From: Muricea muricata
Taxonomy: Eukaryota; Cnidaria; Anthozoa; Malacalcyonacea; Plexauridae
Assembly: GCA_963855995.1 (NCBI GenBank)
Contig: OY979728.1
Location: 7,675,330 to 7,739,329 of the forward strand
DNA length: 64,000 nt
Reading direction: 5' to 3'
Below are positions 33,382-44,312 of this stretch, piece after piece. A model generated the notes under the pieces. The model made no database searches. It had not been told where the DNA came from and saw nothing but the letters and a program-made list of their open reading frames with translations. The position numbers and the translations under genes were made by a program. Numbering within the stretch: the first letter of the stretch is position 1; every line of letters begins with the position of its first letter.

Positions 33382-35130
33382 ATGTTTGAGGTTTATAATT
33401 ACATGCGTAAAATTTGTTTTCATGTCTACATTTACAGATTAGTTCCGATCTCTGGTTCAGCAGAGTTTCTTTGTTTGCATTAATAATGCACAATTTCTCC
33501 TGGGTACATAGACTACAGTGGTTTGTCCCAGACTGGTATGGTTTCGCTCGTTTCATAATTGACCATTTTATTTCATAGCTTTTGCCTTTTGATTTCAATT
33601 CCCAGATGTATTTTGACAAAGCGGTAGAGTGCTGGTATTTTGAATTTCTAAAAGATTGTTTATGCATGGTGTATCTTGTTTTAAATGGGCGCTCCGTCAT
33701 TCCAATGTATTGTTTTGTTTGACCATCACCTGTTTTTACCTCTGCTTGATAAACAATGCTTTTTGTCAAGCATGCACCATCCAATGGGCATACTGGTTTA
33801 TCTCTGCAATTACATGCCGCTTGGGGAGACGTGTTTTCTGGTGTTAGGACCTTCTTGTTGTGCTTCTTAATTATCTGTGCAATGTTATCGACACATCCGT
33901 AACTCACCTTTACGTTTTTCCTATTAAAGATCTTGTGCAATTTGTGGCTCTTTGGGAAGTGGTCATCAAGTAACTTTAAGAATCGCTTTCCGACATTTGT
34001 TTCGACATTCTTGCTATATGGGGGGTTAAACTAGATAACGTTTCTATGTCTATTTCTGTTGCTGTTTTTCTTTCTTTCTTGGTTATCTATTTCCACAAAT
34101 GGGGCTGACTCTTTAAAACCACTGGCTTTTAATGCAACATTGTACAATGGAGCTGCTTTATCGAATTCGTCTTTGCTGGATGATCGGCTAGATACTCGTT
34201 GGCCAACTGATTTCGGGATCTGTTTGAGGATTGCAGGGGGTGGTTTGAATAGGCATGAATGAATGTTGGTGTGTTGTCAGGTTTCCTGTATGGACGAAAA
34301 TTCTCTGTTTTTAAGTCGAGTGTGACATCGAGATAGTTCACTATTTTCAGATTCGTTTCGCATGTTATTTTTAAATCAAATTCTTTGAAAATGCCAATTA
34401 ACTTCTTTCTTATTTTGTCCGCAGTTCTGGGACCCATATTGGAAAAAGCTGCTAAACCATCATCTCTATATAGTCCTATGTCCTTGTTGTTGAAAGATTT
34501 TCTCAAATGGTGCAATATGTATAAGCCGACAATCTCGCACACCTCAGCTCCATCATAACTTCCCATACTAACATCAAAACAAGGGTTGTCAGTTTTTTGC
34601 CACACTTGATTATTGTTGAATAATACAGATCTCCGACAGTGCAGGATGAGTTCTCTGTCCTGCTCGCTTATTTCGATATATTGGCTTGCAAAATCGATGG
34701 CTTTCTGGAGCAGCGTCTCTGAAATAGATGGGTAAAAATCGACAATATCGAACATTACAAAGGATGTAGAATGCTTGTTGTTCAATCCAACAAACCAATT
34801 TATTACTTCATCTGTGTTTTGCCACTGATTTGCTTTCATCGTCTCTCTGACAGTTTTGTTGATGCCCTGCAGGATCTGTTGACTCATACGTCCTAGGTTG
34901 CTTTTTGCTGGGTTTATTAATCGGCATGTTGGTTTGTTCACAAAATTATCTTTGTGGTCTTTGAGTGTAATATATGCTTGTTTCTCGGATGTGATTTCTG
35001 TTCGGTCGGCTATACCTAATTTTGTCGAGATTGTGCGGCACTCAGTGTTTATTTCATTTAGATGTTTGCTGTCTGCTTTCTTGTAAGATTCTGTAATATT
35101 TTCGTCTAGAAGTTTGGTGTATTCACTATA
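33338..35130 (-). pseudogene. Penelope-like element 2 (RT plus GIY-YIG), frameshifted
   Basis: Minus strand. The N-terminal region (about 35,130 to 34,941) reads into the RT ORF 34941-34129, with 'CRLINPAKSNLGRMSQQI', 'FDIVDFYPSI', 'MGSYDGAEVCEIVGLYIL' and 'GLYRDDGLAAF' (YRDD). A frameshift near 34,255 moves the continuation into another frame. A TAG replaces the expected Trp before 'FNPPYSKNV' at about 34,030. The C-terminal ORF 33940-33338 holds the Cys linker 'CNCRDKPVCPLDGAC' and GIY-YIG domain 'YIGMTERPFKTRYTMH'. The protein is clearly homologous to but diverged from the 25-32-kb Penelope copies, so this is a separate family. It ends in the hammerhead described above. Confidence 0.85.
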
Positions 35131-35510
35131 TATATATACATATATATATAGTCGTTGTCATTAACGTTGTCTAAATCAACTATATCAATATACATGTCAT
35201 GTGACTTATTATTATGCATCAACTCGCGTGTGCTTGCTATGGGTGCTTCGCGGATACTACGAGTTCAGTCGGGCAGTGTTTCCAATAAGTGAAGCAAGAT
35301 TGAAAAATGCCGGCACCATATTCGAACGTTCTACGGTGGCGAATAATATTTCACCGCGTCTTTTATTAACATACCTATCAGGAAATCGCTTCACAGCTAT
35401 TTGTTTCTACTAAAACTGTTTTATTACCGTACTTATCAAACGTTTATCAGCACTGGTGATGTAAAACCTTGTGACCTTGGTCGACCAAACGATACAAATA
35501 CTTTCTTTCC
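35131..35510. other. No gene recognised
   Basis: A short TA tract at about 35,127-35,150, then unique sequence. The plus-strand 70-residue frame has no recognisable features. Confidence 0.5.
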
Positions 35511-36970
35511 TCACGAAGAGTACATCATTATGGATTTTGCACTTAGACTTCCCTGCAATTCTCTAAATATCTCATAAAGAACTCTCAATGCTGGATGATA
35601 ATCAACTACAAAGCAATTTCTATTACTATTTTCAATCCCCTCTTTCCGCTTAAGTAGACTATTCCAGTTGACTCCCCTCACCATTTCAAACTGGTTATCA
35701 ACATAGTCGGAACAATACCACCGTTTTACCAAAAGCCCTTTAAGTTCTCCTAACTTTTTCTCAAAAACCTTATCCAAATAACAAATTCGCCTCAAACGTA
35801 AACCCTGGCTATACGGGATCGCTCTCTTAACGTGTGGAGGGTGACATGATTTAAAAGGGTGACATGATCATACTGATTCGCATCAGCGCATCAGCGCGCA
35901 TCAGCGCGCGAGGGTGACATGATCATACTGATGCGCATCAGCAGGCTTAGAATAAACTTCAGTATGAAACGCACCATTAACTTTAGTAATCCACACGTCC
36001 AGAAAAGCAATCTCCCTCAAACCAATTTCCCATGTAAACCTAATGTTCTCATGCAATGAGCTCAACCTTGCAAGGAAACTACTCAATTCATCCCCGTCAT
36101 GAAGCCATACCATGGAAACATCATCCAAAAACCGCCACCAAACCCAAAGCTTCAACTCACAAGAATCCAAAAATTGCTCCTCAAAATACCCCATAAAATA
36201 TCTCGCTCCTCAAAATACCCCATAGCCGTCCATAAAATAATCGCTCCTAAAAATACCCCATAGCCGTCCCCACTTTTTGCCAAAACACATTCTCGTCAAA
36301 TTCAAAGAAATTATTTTCTAAAACCAGTTTGGCAAGCGAGACTAAGTAGATGACTTCTCTTCTGCTTTATTAAAAGCCAATCTCAGGGCTTCAAGGCCCT
36401 CACCATGAGGTATATGAGGATATAATACCACAACATCCATAGTGCACAAAATCGCAGCCAATGGAATGTGACCTAAGTCCTCCAATCGCTGCAGAAAATG
36501 TGTACTATCCTTAATAACAGACGGCACACCTTCTACCAACGGCTGAATATGAAAATCGAGAAACTCAGAAATCCTTTCCGTAGCTGTACCACAGTTAGAT
36601 ATAAATGGTCTACCTGGTACATTTTCCAACCTTTTGTGTATTTTAGGCAACAAATAAAATCGACCTAATCGAGGTCTAGAAACGACTAGGTATTATTACC
36701 AGAAATATAGCCTTTATCTAACAAAGGCTGCGATGCTTCTTTATTTATCCTGATCCGAAACCTGACTTAAGAATCTTGTTGAAGTTTCTCATAAACAAGC
36801 GCATCGTTAAGATGATTATACGTCTCCCTACAGAATCCTTCTTATCCCACACCACAACAGCAGAACCTTTATCCGCTTCCTTAATAATAATATCCCTACT
36901 ATTTTTTAAATTTCTCAAAGCTTCTAATTCCTCAACCAAAAGATTACTGTAGTTTCTACCCCCCGTATTA
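35511..36970 (-). pseudogene. Penelope-like element 3 RT, internally deleted
   Basis: Minus-strand fragments in RT order: 'IIIKEADKGSAVVVWDKKD' (36939-36745), 'MLPKIHKRLENVPGRPFIS' and 'LCTMDVVVLYPHIPHGEGLE' (36653-36342), then 'FWQKVGTAMGYFEEQFL' and 'WWRFLDDVSMVWLHD' (to 35901), and finally 'RRICYLDKVFEKKLGELKG' (35795-35511). The active site reads LDD. A block after 'GTAMG' is deleted, and local duplications around 35,850-35,945 and 36,180-36,270 interrupt the frame. This belongs to a different Penelope-like branch from the 25-35-kb elements; no GIY-YIG domain was found in it. Confidence 0.78.
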
Positions 36971-37132
36971 ATAGCAGAGATTCTCTCCTCCAGTTTCGAG
37001 CAATATACTTCTATAACCGGATCTATCTCTCACTAGGCACCCAAGTTGATTTCTCTTTAAATTGCTTAAAGTTCTGACTTAACTCCTCAACCCCGTAATC
37101 TCTCCGTAATATATATATGCTTACGCTACTCA

Positions 37133-37468
37133 CTAATGGTTTTTACGCGCGCGCGTGAAATTTCGCGCGAGGAATTTGTTCTTGTGTCGGCATTTTGCAA
37201 ACAGTTCCGATCGTTTGTTCAAGGATGATCTTTTGTTTGCTTTCAATAAGTACAGTTTTTCTTCCAGGCAAAGGTTCTTTCCTCCGGCTGTATACGCCGG
37301 TACACGCTTTAGTATTGCCCATTTAATGTCAAAATCCCTCTCGTTTCGTTTCAATTTCCAAACATACTTTGACAACTCTGTCTTGTTTTCGTATCTCGCA
37401 TCGTTGAATGACTTCTTGTGATTGTAAAATCTGCTCTTAAAAGCATTTGCGGTCATTCCGATGTACAA
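37133..37468 (-). pseudogene. Penelope GIY-YIG fragment (inverted left copy)
   Basis: Minus-strand C-terminal part of a Penelope protein starting at 'MYIGMTANAFKSRFYNHKKS' and ending in a basic 'FTRARKNH' tail. It is truncated at the nuclease N terminus, where it meets the plus-strand copy head-to-head, sharing 'gcggtcattccgatgta'. It differs by a few residues and a 3-codon deletion from its partner. Sequence past the stop ('gtagcgtaagca') breaks into TA repeats before a ribozyme could occur. Confidence 0.8.
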
Positions 37469-37763
37469 TCACAAGAAGTCATTCAACGATGTGAGATACG
37501 AAAACGAGACGGAGTTGTCAAAGTATGTTTGGAAATTGAAACGAAACGAGAGGGATTTTGACATTAAATGGTCAATACTAAAGCGTGTACCGGCGTATAC
37601 AGCCGGAGGAAAGAACTGTCACCTTTGCCTGGAAGAAAAACTGTGCTTAGTGAAAGCAAACAAAAGATCATCCTTGAACAAACGATCGGAGCTGTTTGCA
37701 AAATGCCGACACAAGAACAAATTCTTTGCGCGAAATTTCACGCGCGCGCGTAAAAACCGTTAG
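37461..37763 (+). pseudogene. Penelope GIY-YIG fragment (inverted right copy)
   Basis: Plus-strand copy of the same C-terminal domain, from 'YNHKKSFNDVRYENETELSK' to 'RNFTRARKNR', with 'CHLCLEEKLCLVKANKR' in the Cys-rich tail. The RT and the nuclease start are absent, so it is a relic. It matters because its downstream region keeps an intact hammerhead at 37801-37844. Confidence 0.8.
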
Positions 37764-37800
37764 TGAGTAGCGTAAGCAAACAACGAACTCAATCGGAACA

Positions 37801-37844
37801 GTCGCCTGATGATTGCATGGTTGCATGAAACTTAAAGTAGCGAC
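37801..37844 (+). ncRNA. Minimal hammerhead ribozyme, perfect core and stems
   Basis: 44 nt: stem I GTCGC (37801-37805) with GCGAC (37840-37844), core CTGATGA (37806-37812), T-T mismatch, 4-bp stem II TGCA/TGCA with loop TGGT, GAA (37827-37829), stem III ACT/AGT with loop TAA, cleavage-site A at 37839. All invariant core bases are present and every stem pairs without wobble. Stem II differs from the CGC/GCG of the other copies while keeping complementarity. It lies 38 bp after a Penelope GIY-YIG stop codon. Known family: Penelope-associated hammerheads. Confidence 0.88.
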
Positions 37845-38093
37845 AATTGTAATATTTTAAGATTATAATAAATATTTGCTCTACAAAATCTTTGTGTTGA
37901 GCACTCTGACATCTACTACGAACAAAAAATCAAAATTATTACTATATATGTATATACATATATATTTAGTATAATTTCTTTAGTAAATAATAGTTTTCAA
38001 GCATTTTGATTGGTTGACTGACGAGTAAATCTGAGGCATTATTTACCAGCTGGCATTTTTTTCAAAATGGCCGCCAATAAGAGTCGTTTTGAT

Positions 38094-38674
38094 CAGGTGC
38101 GTAGGAAGGGGGGGGGGGGGGCGCGGCCCCCCAAAAATTATTTGAGCGGGGGCCGGAATACCTTTCAGCCCCCCCAAAAAATATTTATGCAATAATTTTA
38201 CAGAATATTCTGTGAAAGTCGTGGTTGAAGCATTTGAGAACAAATCATAAATTTAAAATTTATATGCGTAAAAGTTTATATAAAATATATTTTAAAGTGA
38301 TAGCTAGACAGCGGCATTTGCTATGGTAAACGTTATCATCTAGTGCAACTGGAAGCAAAATATGAATAAAACATGAGCGCAAATCGTTTGCGTTTTATTA
38401 CAGAGTTTTTAAATTTTTAAATTTTCTTCGATTTATTAAATTTTTTAAGTGCTTAGATCCAATTTTGACGACCTCACGACATTAAAAAACGCACGCACGG
38501 ACCTATCAATGGGCTTATTGATCTTTCAAACAGGCGTTGATAGAACTATGAAATGGCCATTTCCAAGGATGTAGAGTCTTCAATTTTCAAAAAAATTTCC
38601 CACTCGGCGCCAATCATGGAGGCACCTCGTGGAATTCGGCCCCCCCCAAAAACATTAACGTTCCTACGCCCCTG
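38094..38674. mobile_element. hAT-like MITE with 8-bp target duplication
   Basis: Ends CAGGTGCGTAGGAA (left) and the complement of CAGGGGCGTAGGAAC (right), flanked by the exact 8-bp direct repeat GTTTTGAT (38086-38093 and 38675-38682). Runs of G and C next to each end pair with one another. An 8-bp duplication and CAG-type ends are typical of hAT elements. No transposase inside. Confidence 0.8.
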
Positions 38675-38974
38675 GTTTTGATGTATTATACTTTTGCCAA
38701 AATTAGCAAATGGAGAAAAATTGCATTAAAGGGGAACTCCACTCCCAAAACAAGTTGTTTTTAAATAAAAGATAATACCTTCAATAGATTGTTTCCGAAA
38801 TATCTCGGCCCGAATCGCTTTATTAAAGGAGAAACCGACAGTCAAAGTTCGCAATTTTTGCAAAATCCGACGCCATGTTGATCTTTTCCGTGCAGACGCA
38901 AATTTGGTCAGTCATTGAGTGCTTCTGAACTGTTGTTGCTCTAGAATTGCAAGTATTTTGTGTTCGAGTTCGTC

Positions 38975-39710
38975 ATGAATGTCGATGCTGCACGTTTGTC
39001 GAGCGTTGTTTCATCAGATTCGGAAACTTCTAGTTCTTTAGGTGAGAGTTTAGATGAATTTCATGAGAATATTTTACAAGGTGGCGAAGTTCTAGGCTAT
39101 CAATTTTTACCTAGACGAGGTAGTAACAATGGCGGTGGTGAATGAGCTGACATCGAAGACGACCAAAATATGTCTTCTGACGAGGACGAATCTGTCGTTC
39201 GTTTGGGCAACCTTGACTGGTAAAACGTCATACTTCATAGTTTATATTGGCAAATTGTATTTTCGTGTTCGTCAATTGTGTTATTCCCAGTGAAGTTAAT
39301 TATTATTACTAGGTGTTTATGCGATCGAACATTGCCAGATAATGGATAGGGAAGAGGAATGCGTCTGTTGTCATGAAATCGAATAGGTCGCTAACAAAAA
39401 TCAAGAAATTATGGAATACACTAAACCAACCTTGCCATATGATTGCAAAACAGATAATCCAGGTTTCCATACAGTCTGTTTAGATAGATGTGTTTTACAG
39501 ACTGCTTGGCTTGATTTTAAGCAGCAGTACAGAAGTACCGCATATGAAGGTCCTGAGCACAAAATCTCTCGCCATTGTGCATACCGTCAGCTAGTGCGGT
39601 GGTGTTGGGAAGTTGTTGGGAAAGAAATACGAATTGTTAGCGACCTGTTCGATTTCATGACAACAGACGCATTCTTCTTCTCTGTCCATTATCTGGCAAT
39701 TTTCGCATAA
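38975..39710 (+). pseudogene. P2X7 C-terminal-like zinc 'ballast' protein, left copy
   Basis: Exon 1 (38975-39219) encodes MNVDAARLSS, a Ser-rich stretch and 'LQGGEVLGYQFLP', with a TGA at 39143. After an intron the zinc region reads 'HCQIMDREEECVCCHEIE', with a small frame-changing insertion upstream and a TAG after it. It then runs open through 'NPGFHTVCLDRCVLQTAWLD' and 'RHCAYRQLVRWCWEVVGKEI'. These are the Cys/His zinc-binding motifs of the domain fused to vertebrate P2X7 receptors (P2RX7_C), which is widespread in invertebrates as stand-alone and repeat-associated genes. No transmembrane P2X channel part is present. The final 23 residues are mirror sequence of the right copy, not genuine C terminus. 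Confidence 0.72.
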
Positions 39711-40054
39711 ACACCTAGTAGTAATAATTTATTCACTGGGAGTAATGACACAATTTACGAACACGAAAATACAATTTGTCAATATAGACTATGAAGTATG
39801 ATCTTTTACCAGGCAAGGTTGCCCAAACGAGCGACAGATTCGTCCTCGTCAGAAGACATATTTTGGTCGTCTTCAATGTCAGCTGATTCACCATTGGCAT
39901 GGTTGCTGTCTCGTCTAGGTTCAAATTGATAGCCTAGAACTTCGCCACCTTGTAAAATATTCCTATGAAGTTCATCTAAACTCTCACCTGAAGAACTAAA
40001 AGTTTCCGAATGTGATGACACAACGCTCGACGAACGTGCGGCATCGACATTCAT
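39636..40054 (-). pseudogene. P2X7 C-terminal-like zinc 'ballast' protein, right copy (5' part)
   Basis: Minus strand. Exon 1 (40054-39810) lacks the stop present in the left copy and ends at a GT donor. Exon 2 begins after an AG acceptor at 39714 and reads 'CLCENCQIMDREEECVCCHE' with all expected Cys residues, then 'IEQVAN'. It then runs into the palindrome centre at about 39,636. The conserved core lies only once, in the left-copy orientation. Each copy is therefore incomplete by itself. Confidence 0.65.
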
Positions 40055-40269
40055 GACGAACTCTAATACAAAATACTTGCAATTCAAGAGCAATAACAGT
40101 TCAGAAGCTCTCAATGACATCAAAAATAAGAGCCCTGACCAAATTCGCGTCCGCACGGAAAAGATCAACATGGCGTCGGTGTCACGCGAAATTCCTGACT
40201 TGCGAAATACATGATTATCGCAGTTATGCACATGCGCAAATGATGCGCATTGTTTACAACTGCTCATAA

Positions 40270-41050
40270 ATTTTGCAACTGCCTTGCTGTTACAACACGT
40301 GTTCCTTCAAAAAGATTTCCAGGCTTTTTTTCAAACAATATTTCTTTCGAATGGCTGAAAATTCTACTACTGCATCTTTCACTGGATGTTCTGCCGTTGA
40401 AGAAAGGAAGCATCAAACGAAAATCTGTAAATATAAGGTATGTCTTCACTACCGATATTCGGACTGTTGTTTTGATATGAAATTATTGCAATCATAAAAA
40501 GATATTAGCATTTTTCTCGTTGTTTTTAACCAAGCATTAACAGTTTAACGCTATTAACATTGCTGGTTTATTTAATTTGGATCATGTAGGCTTCAGTTCA
40601 AGATGTTCTTCACATTTAATTACGGAAAATCGCGCTGTGGTGGTAGCTGATGATCAGTGCTGGCTATCTATTGCTATACAGTTAACAATAACCCTTTAAG
40701 CAACTAATAAAAGGCACAATTTCGCCAGTGCTTGCGGTCACAATATCATATACATGCACATAATATTTGTCCTTGATTTCCGAAAATATTCTGTAACAAC
40801 TAAACAACAGTTTAGAAATGATAGCGCAGTAGATTTACATTGTAAATCTTTAACTGATTATCGATAAGATAAGTAACCACAAGGCATTCTTCATTTTATG
40901 ACAGATTTCATAGATATTCATCTGAATCCAGTTTCACAAGCAGATTCAATACATTGCTACTTAGATAAAATGTCATAAAGGACGTTTTCGAATTTCGACT
41001 TAGTCATGTATTTAGCAAGCGTCATGTATTTCGCGCCCTCGTGCGCGAAA
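40270..41050. other. No gene recognised in the right half of the TTAA element
   Basis: Short open frames at 40,250-40,500 show no recognisable domain. Sequence from about 41,050 is the right inverted repeat. Confidence 0.5.
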
Positions 41051-41589
41051 TTCATGAGCCGTCACGGTTGGTCAGATAATTCGCAAAGGTCAGAAATTTG
41101 GCTTGACATCGGACTTTGCAAAAATTGCGAAATTTGACAGTCGAGTTCTCCTTTAATAAAACAATTTGGGCCGAGATATTTCGGAAACAATGTATTAAAG
41201 GTATTATCGTTTATTTAAACACAACTAGTTTTGGGAGTGGAGTTCCCCTTTAATATAAACTCAAAGAATACAAACAAACTTTGATGTTAAACTATCTTAA
41301 GGTAATAGATCGTCTGCAAATACCTTATTAAATATTTTTTTTCACTATATAAAAATTACAAGTAAACTTTAGTCTTTACTTAGGAATTTTCATAATTAAA
41401 CTGTATTCATAAAAGACGACAGTGCATTTTATACACGTAAATTTTACTAAAGAAATCATAGTAATACGTAATTGTACGTATTGAAAGACTTGAAACACCA
41501 ATCAAATACCGTGTTGCTAAAATGTTTTTTGATCTTGAAGACCTTTGCTGTTTTGACCGCCATTAGTATTTTTGGAGAGATGCCTGCAA

Positions 41590-41950
41590 TAGAGAAATAT
41601 CTGTATAATTTGAAAGATGTCTGTATTAGAGAAATGTCTGTACCAGTGAGATGTTTGTATTAGAACGAGTTTGTATTAGAGAGATGTCTGTATTAGAAGG
41701 ATGTCTGTATTAGAGAGATGTCTTTATTTGAAGGATGTCTGTATTAGTGAGATGTCTTTATTAGAAGGATGTCTGTATTAGTGAGATGTCTGTATTAGAG
41801 AGATGTCTGTATTAGTGAGATGTCTGTATTAGTGAGATGTCTATGCCAGTGAGATGTTTGTATTAGAAAGAGTTTGCATTAGAGAGATGTCTGTATTAGA
41901 AGGATGTCTGTATTAGTGAGATGTCTGTATTAGAGAGATGTCTGTATTAT
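41590..41950. repeat. ~21-bp minisatellite 'gagatgtctgtatta'
   Basis: About 17 imperfect tandem units of 'gagatgtctgtattagaagg' and its variants (gtgag / gagag / aaggat). No spacers of unique sequence, so not CRISPR-like. Confidence 0.93.
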
Positions 41951-42516
41951 GTACGTGTTGCGCTACTGAGTGGCCCTGCCATTAATTTTTTCGCTATGCT
42001 GTGACTGGCTGCATGTAGTATAAAAATAACGATTTGACTGCAGTACTAGAAGAAGGATAAATTCTTTTAATCCTTTCAGTACACTAGTTGATACATTATA
42101 TATGTATTATATATATTCAACGAGAATTACATAGATCATTTGGATATACACATCACATCACGTGGAAATAACATTATCACATTGAAAAGTTATCGATTTT
42201 CTACCATTTACTTGTTTGATTTATAAAACATTTTTGAAACTGTTGGTTCCTTGCATCGGTGTGTAAAACTATAAGATAATCTATTCAGTCAAGTAAATCT
42301 AGTATTATGCTGTATGGCTGTTACAAAAATAAAGCGATGAGGATGGCTATTTTGATGAAGAATTATTATTAGTAGTTTAAATAAGTACACATTACCTCAC
42401 ATGGATTTTTGTAGAGATTACATAGCATTGAAAAGTGTTCAAATTTCTAGCATTAAATTGTTTGATTATATAAAAAGAAATTAAAACTGTTGGTCCCTCG
42501 TGTCGTCCTATCCAGG

Positions 42517-42864
42517 GTGTCTAAAAAAATGTACCAAATACAAAATCGCTTCTAAATTGGATATTCAGAAAATTACGGATGCGAACAGCAACAAACGCCT
42601 AAAATAGGACATCAGGTGGGCATCTCACTCCATTTTTGTTTTCATATGCTCAATTTTGTAAGCAGTAGGGAGCTTAAACGAACGAAAAGTTCGTTTGAAA
42701 TTTTTGCACATTTTGAGCCCCACTGCTTACAAAATTGAGCATATGAAAACAAACTTGATAGAGATGCACACCTGATGTCCCATTTTTGACATTGGTTGCT
42801 GTTGGTGTCCGTAATTTTCGAGATATTCAATTTTGAAGCAATTTTGTATTTAGTACACCTTGTA
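42517..42864. mobile_element. MITE / near-complete hairpin
   Basis: Ends 'cagggtgtctaaaaaaatgt' and complement of 'acatttagtacaccttg'-type sequence, with long imperfect arms and an inner near-perfect hairpin ('cttacaaaattgagcatatg' and complement, 42642-42745). No clear target duplication, no coding. Confidence 0.7.
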
Positions 42865-42989
42865 AACTAAGTTAATCTGTTCAATCATGCAAGTTTACCC
42901 AGTGTGGATGTTTCTCAAATAAAGTGCTGGGGTCGGCAAGTTTAAAAGAAAAAATTATCAGCAGTAATTTAATTAGGATACTGAGTAAC

Positions 42990-43504
42990 TTTCAACGGAC
43001 CAGAATATATCCGATGCCAATTAGATTCTTTTCTCCGTTGTCTGGCAAACAGCATGTTGCACCATTACCCGCAGGGTAGATGACGGTTCGATAACCACCT
43101 CCCAGTCCAATGAAAGTGTCAGGTGTGTTACAATCATTTTCTTGATTTGAATAAATACCCAAACGAACTCTTGCAAAGATGGTGTAAAGGTTAAATCCCT
43201 CTCGATTGCAGTTACGCTGTAAGGATGATCCAGAGATTAATGATTTCCATTTGTTGCGACCAAGGTGTGTTGGTCGATATCTGCCGTCTGGGGTCAAATC
43301 TTACAATGAAGAGGCAGGGTACGAGAAAGAGAAAGCTCGGAGATTGCCGTTATATTTCATAGCTACATAATTTTCTGTAAATGAAGTTGACCAATAAGTT
43401 GATCCTTTATATTGCCGGTTGTCTAAACCTCCGTCTCTTCCATAGCTATTGTCATTCCAGGTGCTTGTGCTCGTCCAGTAGGAAGAATCAAATCTGAAAG
43501 TACT
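42990..43504 (-). pseudogene. C-terminal exon of a cnidarian skeletal-matrix-like protein, one in-frame stop
   Basis: Minus-strand exon with a good acceptor (tttttgcag) directly before 'STFRFDSSYWTS'. It continues 'GGLDNRQYKGSTYWSTSFTE' and 'KYNGNLRAFSFSYPASSL', meets TAA at 43301-43303, and carries on in the same frame 'DLTPDGRYRPTHLGRNKWKS', 'CNREGFNLYTIFARVRLGIYSN' and so on, to 'GIGYILVR'. The whole matches the C-terminal domain of proteins such as the coral 'uncharacterized skeletal organic matrix protein 5' group (secreted, Cys-containing). At the stop I would expect Tyr, so one base change explains it. Either the gene is dead, the allele is defective, or the base is wrong. Upstream exons probably lie at 49 kb on the same strand. 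Confidence 0.75.
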
Positions 43505-44008
43505 CTGCAAAAACAAATTTAAAAATTATCTTTATTTCTATATTTATATATATCCTACCGCAATCCTAAAATATTGGTAATAATGGCAAAGTAAATTATA
43601 CTTGAGTATCCGATTATAACAATATAGTAATCGAAGTGTTGATGTTTAATAAAAGTGGTCACCAAAGACAGCACAAAGATTTTACACATTTCATAGTTTT
43701 AATATTTACAAAAACCAGCTGTAGGGCTACATTAAATCAAGATGTATTAGCACAGTCTTACCGAGCTTCCGTCAATCTTCATCACCAAAGTTCAACCACC
43801 GCCATGGCAACCTGAGATTGACGACATTTTACAGTACACACTGTTGTGTTGACTGTTTCAAATACTTATCTGATAAATACCACTTCCCTTGTTACTATAA
43901 TGTAAATAAAATATTACGTGACGTGAAGTACAATCGAGTTTAATTGCAATGACAATGGTAACTTGTTATGATAAAGACGGGTTTTTTTTGAAAACTATAG
44001 TAGGATAT
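43505..44008. other. Intron-like sequence, no gene
   Basis: A+T-rich DNA upstream (in gene sense) of the 43.5-kb exon acceptor; nothing recognised. Confidence 0.5.
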
Positions 44009-44312
44009 ATCAGGAATGGCATGTAGTAAAAGATGGAATGCCGGAACACGGAATGCCGGAATGCCAGAACACCGGAAATTGAGAATAAAGGAAAATTTAA
44101 GGAAGTTCTGAATCTGTGAAAGGAATTTTAGGCGACATAATGTTTACGCCCGTTTTCAAAATTACGTGCACGTTGTGAGTTTTATGTTAGACGATAACGA
44201 AGCTGAAACTGTTCAAAGTTTTAAATTTTTGTCGATTACTACTAATGTAAATTATTTGTTTGCTTCATATAGAAATGTTAGAATTGTTTTTAATAGATTT
44301 TAGTGGTAATTA

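Larger units (their letters stand above)
38730..41249. mobile_element. TTAA-target foldback transposon carrying a P2X7-C ('ballast') gene
   Basis: Inverted ends AGGGGAACTCCACTCCCAAAA at 38730 and its complement ending at 41249, each flanked by TTAA (38726-38729 and 41250-41253), as in Kolobok or piggyBac superfamily elements. The terminal repeats run about 200 bp. Inside is a second inverted duplication (about 38,890-39,400 against 39,636-40,190), each side carrying the start of the same ballast-domain gene. No transposase was recognised, so it is non-autonomous or has lost it. Confidence 0.78.

Noticed and set aside
41590..41950. Short regular repeats considered as CRISPR-like
   Set aside because: Units abut with no spacers; it is a minisatellite.
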